64,000 nucleotides of DNA from Enchytraeus crypticus. Taxonomy: Eukaryota > Annelida > Clitellata > Enchytraeida > Enchytraeidae. Below the pieces are notes generated by a model. That model did no database searches, was not told the origin of the DNA, and was given only the letters and a program-made list of their open reading frames with translations. This document shows positions 1 through 15,090 of the stretch, in pieces. Position numbers and translations under genes: made by a program. Where the stretch lies: contig CAJHZI010000833.1 in NCBI GenBank assembly GCA_905160935.1, positions 921,001-985,000 of the forward strand. Reading direction: 5' to 3'. Within the stretch, counting starts at the first letter, position 1, and every line of letters begins with the position of its first letter.

Positions 1-258
1 CAACTTTAGTCTACCCACTTAAGCATTCCTGGATCCATCACTGCACTTAAGTAGTCTATAACATAGGCCTACATGTAGAAAAAAGCATATGGGTGGTTTC
101 TTGATTCTTTTCTTATAATTCATCGTTATTTCTCAGTTCTTATAACAGGAAACAACGGTTTAAGTGTGTATAAATAGTAGTAAATAAAAGTAATAAGTAA
201 AATCATGGATGATTATTTCACACTAATGTATTTTTATTCAATTTTCTCAGAATAAACA

Positions 259-1799
259 ATGGAATCATCAGATGACAAAGTCAGCACTGCCTTCAACGAA
301 ATCACACTCATCAACAGCGCAGGAGAACTTCAGCTCTTTCAGGATGCTCCGATATTTCGACTTAACGCTGACACCATGCACCTCATATTCCGCCGCCTGC
401 CTGCTTTAGATCTCGTCAGGGTGGAGAAGGTATGTACCGCAAGGAGAGATATTGCAAAGCGTCAGTGGGAGTTAAAACAGTCCTTCGACCTGAACGAGTT
501 ATGTTCAGAAAAGCTAGTTCTAAGTGGATATAGGTGTAATGGAACACCGATGCGAGAGTCCACAGGAGATTCTGATGACGATATCGAAGATGACGTTCGT
601 GACATGATTGAGAAGGGATGTGTGAACCTCAAGTCAGTCAGACTCGCTGGACCGCTTTTGTTTGACCTCACGAACAGAACTCTGCGGCTGATAACTGAAC
701 GAAATCCTTCTATACGACAACTGGATATCAACCTTTCATTAGTGAATGATAGCGGGTTTTACGGTATGATAGCGGTGTGGCGTCATTACAGAACCTGCAG
801 ATTTTCTCAGTGCTTGGAATTATGCCATCTGACGCAGGGTTTCAGAGAATTCTTGAAGGTTGCCAAAAGCTGACAAACCTAAAAATCCACTTCAACAACG
901 GCTTAAGAGGGTCGTTTATGAAAGCACTCTGTCCTGGGATGACGTCAGTAAAACTTATCAGACTCGACAATCTCAAGGCCAAAGGCATAGCCCACCTGTC
1001 GTCTCGCTGCCCAAATCTGAAAGAGTTGATAATAATCAGCTGCTGGCGACTCTTCTCTCATACTGTGCGGTACATCACAGAGGCATCGTTCAGCGGATCA
1101 CTGGAGATTCTGGAGATGAGCGGAAAGTTTCGAGGAAGATCCAAGTCCCGCGAGGCCGTTGTTAAAATATCAAACTTCTCAAGACTCAAAAGTTTCACGA
1201 TGATATTTTGCACTCTGCTTCTTTTGTTATCAGTTGCTCGAGGTTGTCGTATACTGGAGACTTTGACTATTATCCCTATAAACGATTATTACAACAAACG
1301 AGTGACTGACGTAGGGCTGAGAGGCGTGATTTACCAATGTCCACGCCTGACTGATCTCAATATCAGTGGATGTGCTGAAGTCACTGACAACTGCCTCGCC
1401 GCATTGAAGAATTGCAATATACAGCGTTTCACGGCTCAGTATTCTAACATAGGAAATGATGGACTTGTAATCCTGATAAAGGCGTGCCTCAACCTGAAAA
1501 AGGTTGACCTCTACGGATGTCAAAGGATCAACCCGGAATCAGTCACGCTACTGCGTGATGCATTCGGAAACGATGACATCAAGCGAGACTGTGAAATTGA
1601 ACTTGGAGGAACTACAAAGAGCAGAGTGACGTTGAAATACGGAAAGAAACGTTTAACGAAGGGATTGAGAATGACCATAAAGGTGCTTAAAGATAAATGT
1701 GATGGTGCTAAGTATCCTAAACTCACAGCACGCTACAATTTTGAAGGGAGTGATACCGATCAGGACGATCTGGACGATGGAGAAGATGATGATGTTTAG
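259..1799 (+). CDS. F-box/leucine-rich-repeat (FBXL-type) protein, reading frame broken near 770
   Basis: Likely the substrate-recognition subunit of an SCF ubiquitin ligase: the F-box binds Skp1 and the repeats bind the substrate. The first frame (259 to about 774) carries an F-box around residues 33-75, with FRLNADTMHLIFRRLPALDL followed by VRVEKVCTARRD, then the first leucine-rich repeats. The second frame (about 771-1799, about 340 codons) continues the repeats, for example CPRLTDLNISGCAEVTDNCL and CLNLKKVDLYGCQRI, and ends in an acidic tail DDLDDGEDDDV. The repeat ...VNDSGFYGMIA in frame one flows directly into SLQNLQIFSVLG in the other frame, so a one-base indel lies at about 765-777. 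No plausible intron fits. There is no intron in the body. A pyrimidine-rich tract ending ttttctcag at 250, eight bases before the ATG, looks like the acceptor of a 5' UTR intron. The exact paralogue is not assigned. Confidence 0.82.
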
Positions 1800-2068
1800 T
1801 CTTCAAAATTCCGAATATTACAAGGAGGATGTGATATAGGCGCTTTTGTAACTACTATTGATGTAATAGGATTATTAGACAAGGACTGCTTGTAATTTTT
1901 GTGTGTTATCTGAGTTTTTAACCGTATATTATTCTCTTTAAATGCAAGTATATATCTGACAACTTTCCTATAGTTACCTGTGGCCTAATTTACATTATGA
2001 AATTATTATGAAATTTACATTATGAAATTACATTATGAAATACATTATGAAATACATTTTATTAATCA

Positions 2069-2074
2069 AATAAA
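2069..2074 (+). terminator. AATAAA polyadenylation signal of the F-box/LRR gene
   Basis: First canonical AATAAA downstream of the TAG stop at 1797-1799, in an AT-rich tract. The interval 1800-2068 would be the 3' UTR and contains a short repeated tattatgaaat motif. Use of the signal is inferred. Confidence 0.5.
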
Positions 2075-2312
2075 CAAGCTCATGTTATAAAATACTAGTC
2101 AATTTTTGTATTAATATTAATATTACCTTTTTTATTTTTGTGATACTTTTAATTTCTATATATACATATATGTATGTGTGTGCTATTATTACCGAGATGG
2201 TATTACAAGCAGACTTTGTTACACTATCATATAACACTCACCTATACATAGTAGGATGACTGCCCCGAAGATAAGCAATATGAATTCGTAAAAATGTCTT
2301 TTGCATACTCTT

Positions 2313-2537
2313 CCCCGTGTTGTGTCCGGATTGTTCGAAGAATAGACAAACCGTGTAAATACGCACGTGTCGTAGAAGGCGACATAGAAACTAGATCCAA
2401 ACCAACGTCCGAAAGGGCATTCAGTTGGTGAGCGCCTAGGCTCCAGAAATTGCTACAAAAACTTAAAATGGATCAAGTTCATTTGTATCCCGACCCTAGT
2501 TAAACTGGGATTTAAGAGAAGATGTTGATGATGATGT
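2313..2537 (+). mobile_element. SINE family A, internally deleted copy
   Basis: Starts with cccgtgttgtgtccgg, has the body motifs tcgtagaaggcgac and ggttggtgagcgcctagg, and ends with cccgaccctagttaaactgg followed by a short (GAT)n tail. The middle part (gggattgactgatgatatg), present at 16140-16358 and 38194-38468, is missing. Confidence 0.7.
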
Positions 2538-2579
2538 CGCATACTTACTCTAAGTGTTTGCTCCGATTGCGAATTAAAT

Positions 2580-2582
<3 letters not shown>

Positions 2583-2615
<33 letters not shown>

Positions 2616-2662
2616 TATAGATATAGATATATAATATTATATAATATATAATATATATATAT
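2583..2662. repeat. (TA)n microsatellite
   Basis: Alternating TA tract with a few interruptions, between a SINE A copy and a G-run element. Confidence 0.9.
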
Positions 2663-2663
2663 T

Positions 2664-3300
2664 CAGGGGCGGATCCAGGAACTTTTAAAGGGGGGGGGGG
2701 GTCGAAATTTGTTTTTGAGAGTTACACATTTTTTGCTTATGACCCGCCTTCTTCTGGACATGTGAAGCAATCAGACAAAATGGCGCGGGGGGGCTAATTT
2801 TTTCACTACTGCATTCGTCTCATACAATGAGTGTATCCCCGTATCTTCCCCCCCCCCCCCCCCCAATATGCCGGTACTAAAGTCAGAGGAAAACAGAAAA
2901 AGCCTAAAATCCTACATTTGTTTTGGAAAAGGTAGGTTACTTATTTTCATCCCTGAAGAGAGAAATTCAGCGGGTCTGGACGAATTTCAAAAGTGGCCTA
3001 ATTTTGGCGTTGGGGGCTTAAACCCCTCCCAGCCAGGACTGTTTGCACCACTGCTCCGGAACAGAGTTCACATTTTTTTACTTTAAAAATGTGAACTCTG
3101 AATCTCCCTTTTTTCCTCTTAAACAGTGATTAAAGTGAAAATTAAGAATTAAGATGTAGTGAAACGATGAACATTTTTCGGGCCCCCTTCCATTATACAG
3201 GGCTCCTAATACACCAAATATCGAAAACATTGAAAAAATCGAGCTAATGGAAGTGAGTTCCTTCTTGTACACCCCCCCCCCCTCAAACCACTGCACTTTA
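2664..3300. other. Unclassified repeat with poly-G/poly-C runs and a 16-bp-arm hairpin
   Basis: Begins caggggcggatccagga, which resembles ends of some DNA transposons, then a 12-base G run. C runs follow near 2850 and 3272. At 3062-3100 a perfect inverted repeat (arms CAGAGTTCACATTTTT, 7-base loop) forms a hairpin. No transposase or target duplication is visible, so the class is open. Confidence 0.35.
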
Positions 3301-4317
3301 AAACATATTTACACATAGATATTGCATAGAAACAATGAAAATCTAATTTAACATTTTTAAACTATATATATCAAATTAACTATATATATCAGGATCAAAA
3401 GCCTGACGCTTTACTGTAAGTCCATAGCGGAATGCGAGCTAACGTGGTTTAATAGATCTTTTCGGTAATAGCTATAAATAGAACATCGTGGACACCAAAT
3501 ATAAACAGCGGACTAGAAAAAGTAAACACTGCATAGAATACTATTGAAATGTACTAGTTCCTCATAAAATTTCTAATACAAGTTTTCTTTAGAAATGTTA
3601 TTTACTTTACAACCTACTATACGTATATTAATTAAAGAATAACTTAACACTTATAGTTTAACTCTTTCACCCATTATAACGGTATGCATGCATTATAACG
3701 AAGTTATAATATAGACCCATTACATTTACATGTAAATTTATGTATCAGATGTCAACATAAACAAACCAGTGTTACCATACAACAAAATATGTTTTCAATT
3801 ACCGAACTGATCTATTAACAGTTGTTTTTAGTATAGTGTCGTGGATACAGCATTAAATCTTTGATCCATATAGCTTAATATCATTGCAACTGCTTTTGTT
3901 ATTGGTATATATTATGATAATATGGGATTTAATGGCTATCGTCATCCAGGTAGTCATTATCCGTGGTTAATTTGAATAAAGAATTTAATTAATTTCAAAA
4001 ATATTTATCGCGCGTGTGTTGTCGGGTGTTAATGTCTACTATATCTTCAGTTACTAGCAGTTGTTGGCAGCAAGTTTTTAAACCTCTAATAAGGCCGCCT
4101 CAAGATCTCGATATTAAACACCGCATCACACGTCTTTTTGTCAAAGCACTAGCCACAAGTCTTTTTCTTCGGCGATTTGGCCACACTCTATTGTTTATAT
4201 TTACAATGCAGGGTCAAGGATGACGTGAAAATATTAAAGAATATTTAATTAACTACTTTTTCATTTAAGAAATTAATTATATAGCACATTTAAATATTTT
4301 CTCTTCGTGTAATAGCA
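3301..4317. other. Intergenic, no gene recognised
   Basis: AT-rich sequence upstream of TMEM242. A short open frame near 4014-4223 has no recognisable domain. The TMEM242 promoter should lie here, but no clear TATA box or initiator is visible. Confidence 0.5.
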
Positions 4318-6380
4318 ATGAGCGAGGAACGAAAATCTCGATTACTATGGAAAAACTTGTCTACAGGTAAAATCGATGTTTACTTTAAAATATTTGCTTT
4401 TTTGAAGAACCTTTTGTGTTAGGCCTATATCATCTACTTAGATTATCGCTTGTAAAATATAACTGATTGGTTCTTAAACTAGATAAGAAGACTCCTTAAA
4501 TGTGACGATTTAATAAATTGTTAAATTTCAATTATGCAGCGCTTATTTTGTCAAGCCATATTGAAGTCCAGACTTCAAACTGTCTAATGATATTTTTATT
4601 ATATGCTGTTCTTTTTTCTCTTGATTAGTTTTTGAACAAATGTTATATTGCACTACTTCACTTCATAGTCAGTTTTATGAACTATTTACTTCAGAATATG
4701 AACTACTGAAAATTAATGTAGGTTATTGTGTAAATTTACATTTGTTTGTTTACTTTGTTGGTTCTCTATGGAATAAGTTCAAATCAAATTTTATTTGTAA
4801 AACATTTGATATTTAGTTGGAAAAATGCCGAGATCTAAATGATATTAGTTTTCTTTCTAGTGTTTAGTGTTCTGCCAAGTAAATGGTCCCGAGTACTTAT
4901 TCTTGTGCTTTCACACTCCATTAATAAATAGCTCTCCTTCAATTAATGCGTTAATCCATTAATGAAAAGCTATACTATACTTTAATGTGGCCTATTATAA
5001 TTGCGTGAAATAATTCTGAGGTGGTATCATTGCTTTCCTTTGCCTTTTTTAGTTCTTACTCTGTCCTATCTTAAACATTTAAAATAGGACAAAGATAGGA
5101 TAGATACTCTGGTCCAGCAGGCCTATTATATGGTTGGTCTATTCTTTAATAGCCCAGATTCAATATAAGGTCGATGGTACTATTACACAGTAGTTATATG
5201 TTATTTCTTGAATTATTGTAAAAGTTTTTATAAAAATGTTATACTTATGTTTGTTTCAAGTGTTAAGGTTAAGTTTTTGGATACTGTTTAGTTCAAAGGT
5301 GAGGATGTGGGTTTGGTGTTGATGATGATAGAGAGAAGTTTTATGATTTAGTGTGTCACATGTGACGTGATTTAGTGTGTCACATGTGTCGCGCTTTAGT
5401 GTGTAAAGTGACGTGATTTAGTGTGTCACATGTGACATGATTTAGTGTGTTGCATGTGTCGCACTTTAGTGTGTTACGTGTGACATGATTTAGTGTGTCA
5501 CATGTGATGTGATTTAGTGTGTCACATGTGAAGTAATGTCTACCTATGCTATGTGTTGCAGTAATACTTTACACCGGTAATTTTGAACCATTGTGTTGTG
5601 TTATGCATTTTAGAGGTGATTTTCTTCTCCTGTGTAGCGGGCATGTCGATGATTGGTGGATTTAGTATGGCTCTTACAATGGCAAAAAAACGAGATCAGT
5701 ATTACTTCAGCAAGGTAGGCAATTATTGTGTTAAGTTCTCCTTGTTCAACATCATCGACATCATCATCATCTTCTTTCCTTAAATCTCAGTTTAATTAGG
5801 GTTGGGATACGAATAGAATTTTTCATCGGTAACTGAAAGTGCAAGTATAAAGCCACTAATGCCAACATGTATGCAATACATTAATAAAATTAGTGTCTAA
5901 TATAACTAAGGCAGTAATTTGAAGGCATTTCTACTGGAGTTAAAAAATCCTTCTTTTTAGTGTGTCATTAATCCCTATTCAGGGTCGACACAGAGGGGTC
6001 TAGATAGAAAATGCAGTTGAGATTAGTTATCTGCAGTAGATTGTTTAAATTGTTGTATTGTTTTGCATTGTCCTTTGATATATATATTATATATCCACGT
6101 GTTGTGTCCAGGTTGTTTGAAGAATTGACCAACCGATGAATGCGCATGTCATAGAAGGCGACTAAAGCACTAACATCTATACCAACGTCAGAAAGGGCAT
6201 TTGGTTGGTGAGTGCCTCGGCTCCAGAAATTGCTACAAAATTTAAACTAATGAAGTCTCAAATAGGGGATTGACTAATGGATGATATGCTGTAGGACAGA
6301 GAAGAATTGAGACAGTCTATTCATATCCAGACCTTGGTTGAACTGGGATTCAAGGGAAGAATATGATGATGATGATGATT

Positions 6381-6431
<51 letters not shown>

Positions 6432-6531
6432 GTGATGGTGATGGTGATGTTGATGGTGATGGTGATGGTGATGTTGATGGTGATGGTGATGGTGATGATG
6501 ATGATGATGATGGTGATGGTGATGGTGATGG

Positions 6532-6566
<35 letters not shown>

Positions 6567-6594
6567 GTGATGGTGATGGTGATGGTGGTGATGG

Positions 6595-6636
<42 letters not shown>

Positions 6637-7512
6637 CGATGACGATGATTATGATGATGATCATGATGGTGGTGATGATGATGATGATGGTAGTGATGAT
6701 GATGATGACGATGATGATGATGACGAGGACGACGACGACGATGATGATGATGATGATGATGATCATGATCACGATTTGCATTGTCATATAACTGCAGGGT
6801 CTGATAGCAGGCAAGGATATACCAGAGAGTGGAGGTTCACTGGCTCTTCGTGCTCTCGGCAGAGGATCTCTTTACGCCTTCAGTGGCTTCACGATATTCT
6901 GTCTGCTCTCTTGGAAACTGTCTGGAGCCAACTCGGTAAGATTATTTGAAAGTTGTAATACTCTATCATCGTAATAACCTATATTATCTAGTTGTAATAC
7001 TCTATCATTTGAAAGTTGTAATACTCTGCCCGTGTTGTGTCCGGGTTACTCTGGTCGTCTCTAGTTTAACTGGGATACAAGGGAAGATGATGATGATGAA
7101 TAATCTGTCTTTTTTGCTTGTTGTAGTTCTAATTGTATTCAATTCAGACTCTGAAAATTGAGTTTTCTACATGCTGGCACTTGACAGAATATATTAAAAT
7201 ATTAGTTATTTTATTATTTTAGTTGCTTTTGCTTATACTGATGAAGTCCTATTATATTTTTTGGCTTTTCTCCTTAATTCTGGAAAAAGTGGTTTTGCTT
7301 ATTTTTGTTCAATGCTACCATGAATGATCATAGAACCTTAATAGTTGTTTTTGTTGTTGTAGATGGAAGAATTAAGACAGAAGTTGGGTTCAGTATTGCC
7401 TTCAGTGCCTAAAAATAAATCTCAAGGTCGCAATGAATTTACCAGCCTCAGAGACCTTGTTAATTATATCATATCAGAGGATGAGCGAGCGAAATCCGAA
7501 AAAAAGTCGTGA
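4318..7512 (+). CDS. TMEM242: TMEM242 homologue, four coding exons, 145 aa
   Basis: Small two-pass membrane protein of the mitochondrial inner membrane. The vertebrate protein helps assemble the c-ring of ATP synthase (family knowledge). Coding exons: 4318-4366, 5614-5714, 6798-6935, 7363-7512, all with GT-AG introns and matching phases (1, 0, 0). Helix 1 is about residues 18-40 (VIFFSCVAGMSMIGGFSMAL), followed by AKKRDQYYFSK. The most conserved stretch is ESGGSLALRALGRGSLYA at 60-77, running into helix 2 at about 74-92. The tail reads MEELRQKLGSVLPSVPKN and ends in a charged ERAKSEKKS. Length matches the family (human about 141 aa). Introns hold a 24-bp minisatellite, SINE A copies and a (GAT)n tract of about 400 bp ending some 25 bp before exon 3. 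Exon 1 is the least certain because it is short, but its donor (ACAG/gtaa) and phase fit. Confidence 0.9.
5341..5535. repeat. Minisatellite, about 24-bp unit, in TMEM242 intron 1
   Basis: About eight imperfect copies of gatttagtgtgtcacatgtg plus four variable bases, ending 80 bp before exon 2. Units alternate between -tgacgt- and -tgtcgc- endings. Confidence 0.9.
5748..5826 (-). mobile_element. SINE family A, 3' end fragment
   Basis: Reverse-complement of the family A terminus: (cat)n then tctcagtttaattagggttg and gggatacgaatagaa. It lies just after TMEM242 exon 2. Confidence 0.65.
6096..6360 (+). mobile_element. SINE family A, near full length, in TMEM242 intron 2
   Basis: Head cacgtgttgtgtccagg, body motifs catagaaggcgactaaagca and ttggttggtgagtgcc, 3' motifs gacagtctattcatatcc and ggttgaactgggattcaagg. 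It runs directly into the long (GAT)n tract. Confidence 0.8.
6361..6775. repeat. Long (GAT)n tract, expanded SINE A tail
   Basis: More than 400 bp of GAT triplets with interspersed GGT, GTT and GAC variants. It begins exactly where the SINE A body ends and stops shortly before TMEM242 exon 3 at 6798. The long open frames across it (poly-Asp, poly-Met, poly-Ile) are repeat artefacts. Confidence 0.95.
7029..7100 (+). mobile_element. SINE family A, head fused to tail
   Basis: The head cccgtgttgtgtccgggtt is followed within about 20 bases by tctagtttaactgggataca and agggaagatgatgatgatga. The whole body is absent. Confidence 0.6.
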
Positions 7513-7618
7513 CTGTGTTTTATTTTTATGGATTATTTTGCTGTCTTCACAAAATAATATATGAGAATTGTTATGAGAGATCGAGCATTTATCAAATCTT
7601 GTTTCTTAAGTAGAGCAG

Positions 7619-7657
<39 letters not shown>

Positions 7658-7915
7658 TTTCCTTGAGTCCCAGTTTAACTAGGGTTGGGATACGAATAGA
7701 CCTTTACCAATCCTTTCGGTCCCACACCATACCATTCGTCAATCCCCTATTACATTCGTTTAACTTGTAGCAATTTCTAGAGCCTAGTCGCTCCACCAAC
7801 CGAATTCCCTTTCTGACGTTGGTTTGGATCTTAATATTATAATCGCCTTCTACGACACACGCAGTCACCAGTTGGTCTATTCTTCAAACAACCTGGTCAC
7901 TCATGGGGAAAAAAC
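7619..7915 (-). mobile_element. SINE family A, near full length
   Basis: On the + strand: (cat)n, tcccagtttaactagggttg, caatcccctattacattcg, ccttctacgacacacgcagt, then the reverse of the head near 7900. It lies just downstream of TMEM242. Confidence 0.8.
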
Positions 7916-7999
7916 CTAGAGCAAGTATCTCACATTTATCAGTTTAATATTCTGCAGTCGCTATAAGGCTATTTATACGTAGCTAACTGTACTAGCTTC

Positions 8000-8085
8000 T
8001 GTCAAAGGAGTACGGCTGAGATTCTAACCCTTGACTTTCTGCATTGTCTGAAGCTGAGCTGCCAAGTCAGCCATTCAACCAGTTA
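8000..8085 (-). mobile_element. tRNA-like SINE fragment
   Basis: The minus strand reads a box A-like tggctgacttgg and a box B-like gggttagaatctc, spaced as in tRNA-derived SINEs. It is diverged; no tRNA gene is claimed. Confidence 0.4.
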
Positions 8086-8309
8086 TACATAGCGTTATAA
8101 CTCTCATGCTTTAGTGTTAATTAATATTTAGTGTATATCATTCATATCTTTAAGTTGTTAGCTGTTAAAGTAGTTTTTGATATCAATATCTATTTGGTAA
8201 AATGTGTGCCAAACGGATGATGATCTTTCGTTGATACCAGGCTATTGACTATTCTTGCTAACTATTCTTGATTTTTTTTAATTTATCGTATTTTATTGCC
8301 AAGTCGGGT

Positions 8310-8405
8310 TATGAATAGACCTTCTTATGAAGTTTTTCCATTCGTTTAAATTTTGTAGCAATTCCCTAGTTCAACTGGGATTTAAGGGAAGATGATGATG
8401 ATGAT
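8310..8405. mobile_element. Rearranged SINE A pieces
   Basis: A reverse-oriented SINE A piece (gggttatgaatagacct ... ccattcgtttaaattttgta) is joined directly to a forward 3' end (tagttcaactgggatttaag, then (GAT)n). This is a chimeric or rearranged copy. Confidence 0.45.
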
Positions 8406-8566
8406 GGTTGTCAAGTCTTGGACAGTTGAAGAATAATATCTGCATAGTCAAGAATAGTTAAATTTGATTTTGGTAATTTTCGCAATCTATAGGAGGTAAT
8501 TATTTTTCACCGGGATGGTTCAGTGACTCAACATTGTCACTGCATACATGTGGAGCTATACTACAG

Positions 8567-8795
8567 GGTAGGCATTAGATCCAAGGCAACCACATTGTTT
8601 CTTTACTTATGTTAACAAATTTTTAAATTTGTTACTTTTTATAAGTTAAGAGATAGATTTATAATTTAGGGATAGGGTAAGGGTTATAGGGTTTAATTAA
8701 AATTCAATTAGGGTTAGATTAATAGATTTAGCGGTTAATAAGGAGGAATTTAGTAAATAAACAATATGGCGGTTGTTTTGGATCTAATGCCTACC
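8567..8795. mobile_element. MITE-like element with about 44-bp terminal inverted repeats
   Basis: The left end GGTAGGCATTAGATCCAA (8567 on) and the right end ttggatctaatgcctacc (to 8795) are inverted copies matching over about 44 bp with a few differences. The centre is AT-rich and non-coding, with agggtaagggttatagggtt. ctacag lies next to both ends, directly on the left and three bases out on the right. Confidence 0.6.
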
Positions 8796-8799
8796 TTCC

Positions 8800-9637
8800 T
8801 ACAGTTATGCAATCTAGTGCGCGCTCATTAATTCATAACGAAGACATTTTATTATGTACATCTGAAATATTTTCTAACACAGTAATCATACTCATTACAT
8901 ATTATAATATTTCTAATAAAATCATTGTACAGTATAATGCACATAATAAGTATTTTTACAACTATTCGAGCCTACTAGTGAATCGTTAAATGGTGAAAAC
9001 GACTATTTTGATGAGAAAAAATAGATTCAAATGTGCAGATTTAGTTCATTGGCTAATCAAGAGTACGAATAGACTAGTGTTAATATATGATGCATTGATG
9101 GTATTGCCGCAACATGCAAACAATAAACATCAATCATTCATTTGAATTTAACGTTCGTTTCAAAATCTGACGGCTATGTCAAGGACGTCTCTTACAGTAT
9201 TTAAACTACGGCCTCTTTTAAAATTTAAACAAGTTATATAGATAATTATATTAAAGTACTCAACGGTCTCTGTTTGGGGATTTGCTTAAAGGTTTAAGCT
9301 TCAAATTGTGTTTTTGGAATGTTCTAGTTTCGGCAAAGATTATAGTTGCCGATGGTGCCTTAGGCAATGAACTCTGACTGGATATCATTTATGGAAAGGA
9401 TTCTACACCATACGTCAAACTTTTATATACGAAGTAGTCCAGTATACATTTAATCGCTTTTTGGTGTTTCCTATGTGCTTCTATTGTACTACTAAAAATA
9501 GCCATTGCTAGCATAAACCATTTTTATAAAAAAATTGGTACATCTTCTCTAGAATTTTAAATTTAATCATAATAAACTTAATACTTCTGTGTTTTAATCA
9601 ATACTGGTAAAAAAGCAAATGTTAACGTCAGTTTCCT
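8800..9637. other. Intergenic, no gene recognised
   Basis: AT-rich sequence between TMEM242 (+) and LANCL3 (-). Short open frames only; nothing recognisable. Confidence 0.5.
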
Positions 9638-9745
9638 CACTCGAAAGCGATGTCAGTGACGGGCCAGCGCAGTACTTTGAACTCCGCTCACACTGATCCG
9701 CGGTCGAGTGTCTTACCAACATCGCCATCTAGCCAGTGGCTACCA
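9638..9745 (-). mobile_element. SINE family B (tRNA-derived), diverged copy
   Basis: On the + strand: ttaacgtcagtttcctcact, cgaaagcgatgtcagtgac, then gatccgcggtcgagtgtctt and accaacatcgcc. This is the reverse of the B tail followed by its tRNA-like head. Confidence 0.7.
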
Positions 9746-10757
9746 TCAGAGACGTCCCTGTATCGTATAGCCCTAAAAATCTATTGATAAAGGGAATAAC
9801 AATAACAGTAAAAATTAGAAAATTAGATATTTTTTGAAATTAGAAATGGTAGGTTAACAAACTAAAATTAGTTTAAATTAGAAAGAAGGTAGGCCTACTG
9901 CTGTTAGCGGTAAATATCACCAACAGTAAAATATATAATTTTTAAAAAACATAACCAATTTAAAATTTATTTAATATAGTATAGAATAGTCAGCTCATCA
10001 AATCAGTCAATCAATTAATCAGTAAAGTAAAGATATGTGTCCACCCAGTCTATGGGTCTTAACGTTGCCTTTCTGAACAAGTACGTTATTCAAGGTCAAG
10101 TTAGAAATTGAATAGTATTAATGCTAATTATGATTACACTGACAGGTTAGTACATTTTTTAGCTTCAGTTTAACTAAGTGTTAAGCCGAATAAATTCATC
10201 GTTCAATGATAAAAATTATCATTCCATAATACATAATACAAAATTGAATCATTGAATTTCGCTGATGTGCAATACGGGAATAGCTTTAATTAGGCCTAAG
10301 CCTATCTCCCAGCAGTACCACTCATAATCTCATAAATTCAAAGGAAGAAGAAAGAAGATTATTTTAGTCATACTTGCATAAAAATCAGTGGAGCAGTTTA
10401 TATTATACCTACTAACATTCCAACCACTAATGAAGTATTGTACTGGATTATACGTTAACTTATCCATACATTATGGAGAATAGCCGAAATATAAAATATC
10501 CATAACATCCATACGAATTACATTTTACCATATCGTAAAACTTTGCAGAGTTGGACCTTTATAGCTCAGAAGCTGAGGAAAGGTCTGAGGAAAGCAGCTA
10601 AAGCAAATGACTCCCATTCTATAAATATTATTAAGGGTTCCAATTCAGTGATTCATCACATAATTATTGACACAAAACATAATTATTAACCGCAGACATA
10701 CAACCGTAAACTATCTCACAAGTCATTCGCTGCTAAATTACTCGACATACAAAACGT
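9746..10757. other. Probable LANCL3 3' flank, no other gene seen
   Basis: AT-rich sequence downstream of the LANCL3 stop on the minus strand. No canonical polyadenylation signal close to the stop is obvious. Confidence 0.4.
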
Positions 10758-14561
<3,804 letters not shown>

Positions 14562-15090
14562 GATTTGAGAAATGTAGTTTCCTACACTTTATATGATTTG
14601 TAAAATGATTTCTCCAGTTAACTGTAAATGCCGATTATGCCTGAATACGTGCCTGTTTTTAGAGTAATTATGCTGGTCGACAAATGGTAATTATTTTATG
14701 AAATAGCGCAGAGGTTGATCACTGTTGTTATAATTTATAATTAAATTTCATTAAGATTTCAAATTCAATTTTTATTTACCATTAATGCAATAAATATATT
14801 ATGCAGTTAGTGGTCGTTAACAAGGACGTATCTAGAAATCCGATCCTAGGCAGAGGTGACCTTCAAACGCCTAAGAATCATATTAAGGTTAAGATCGAAG
14901 TATATAAAGGTCAAGGTTAAGATTCTCCAGTCATTGACTCCTAAGATCAAATAGACTTCAGGTAACAGAATACACATATAACTGCAAAGTGATCTGTTTT
15001 CATATTCTCTCTAGTATTCAGCCAAATGGCAGGTCCATTGGTTATATTTCTAATTGTAGTCTGCTTTTACGCCTACTAAGAGATCCATTT
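14562..15090. other. Upstream region of LANCL3, no gene recognised
   Basis: Presumed promoter and 5' UTR of LANCL3 on the minus strand. AT-rich; no TATA box can be assigned. Confidence 0.4.

Noticed and set aside
763..771. Nine-base GT...AG segment in the F-box/LRR gene as an intron
   Set aside because: Far too short to be spliced; a one-base indel explains the frame change better.
4014..4223. 69-codon frame upstream of TMEM242
   Set aside because: No recognisable domain and not phase-compatible with TMEM242 exon 2 through any clear donor.
5050..5100. Small inverted repeat gtcctat ... ataggac
   Set aside because: Arms of only 7-8 bp in AT-rich DNA; expected by chance.
6338..6949. Long open frames rich in Asp, Met or Ile
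   Set aside because: They are translations of the (GAT)n tract in all frames; the real coding segment there is TMEM242 exon 3 at 6798-6935.
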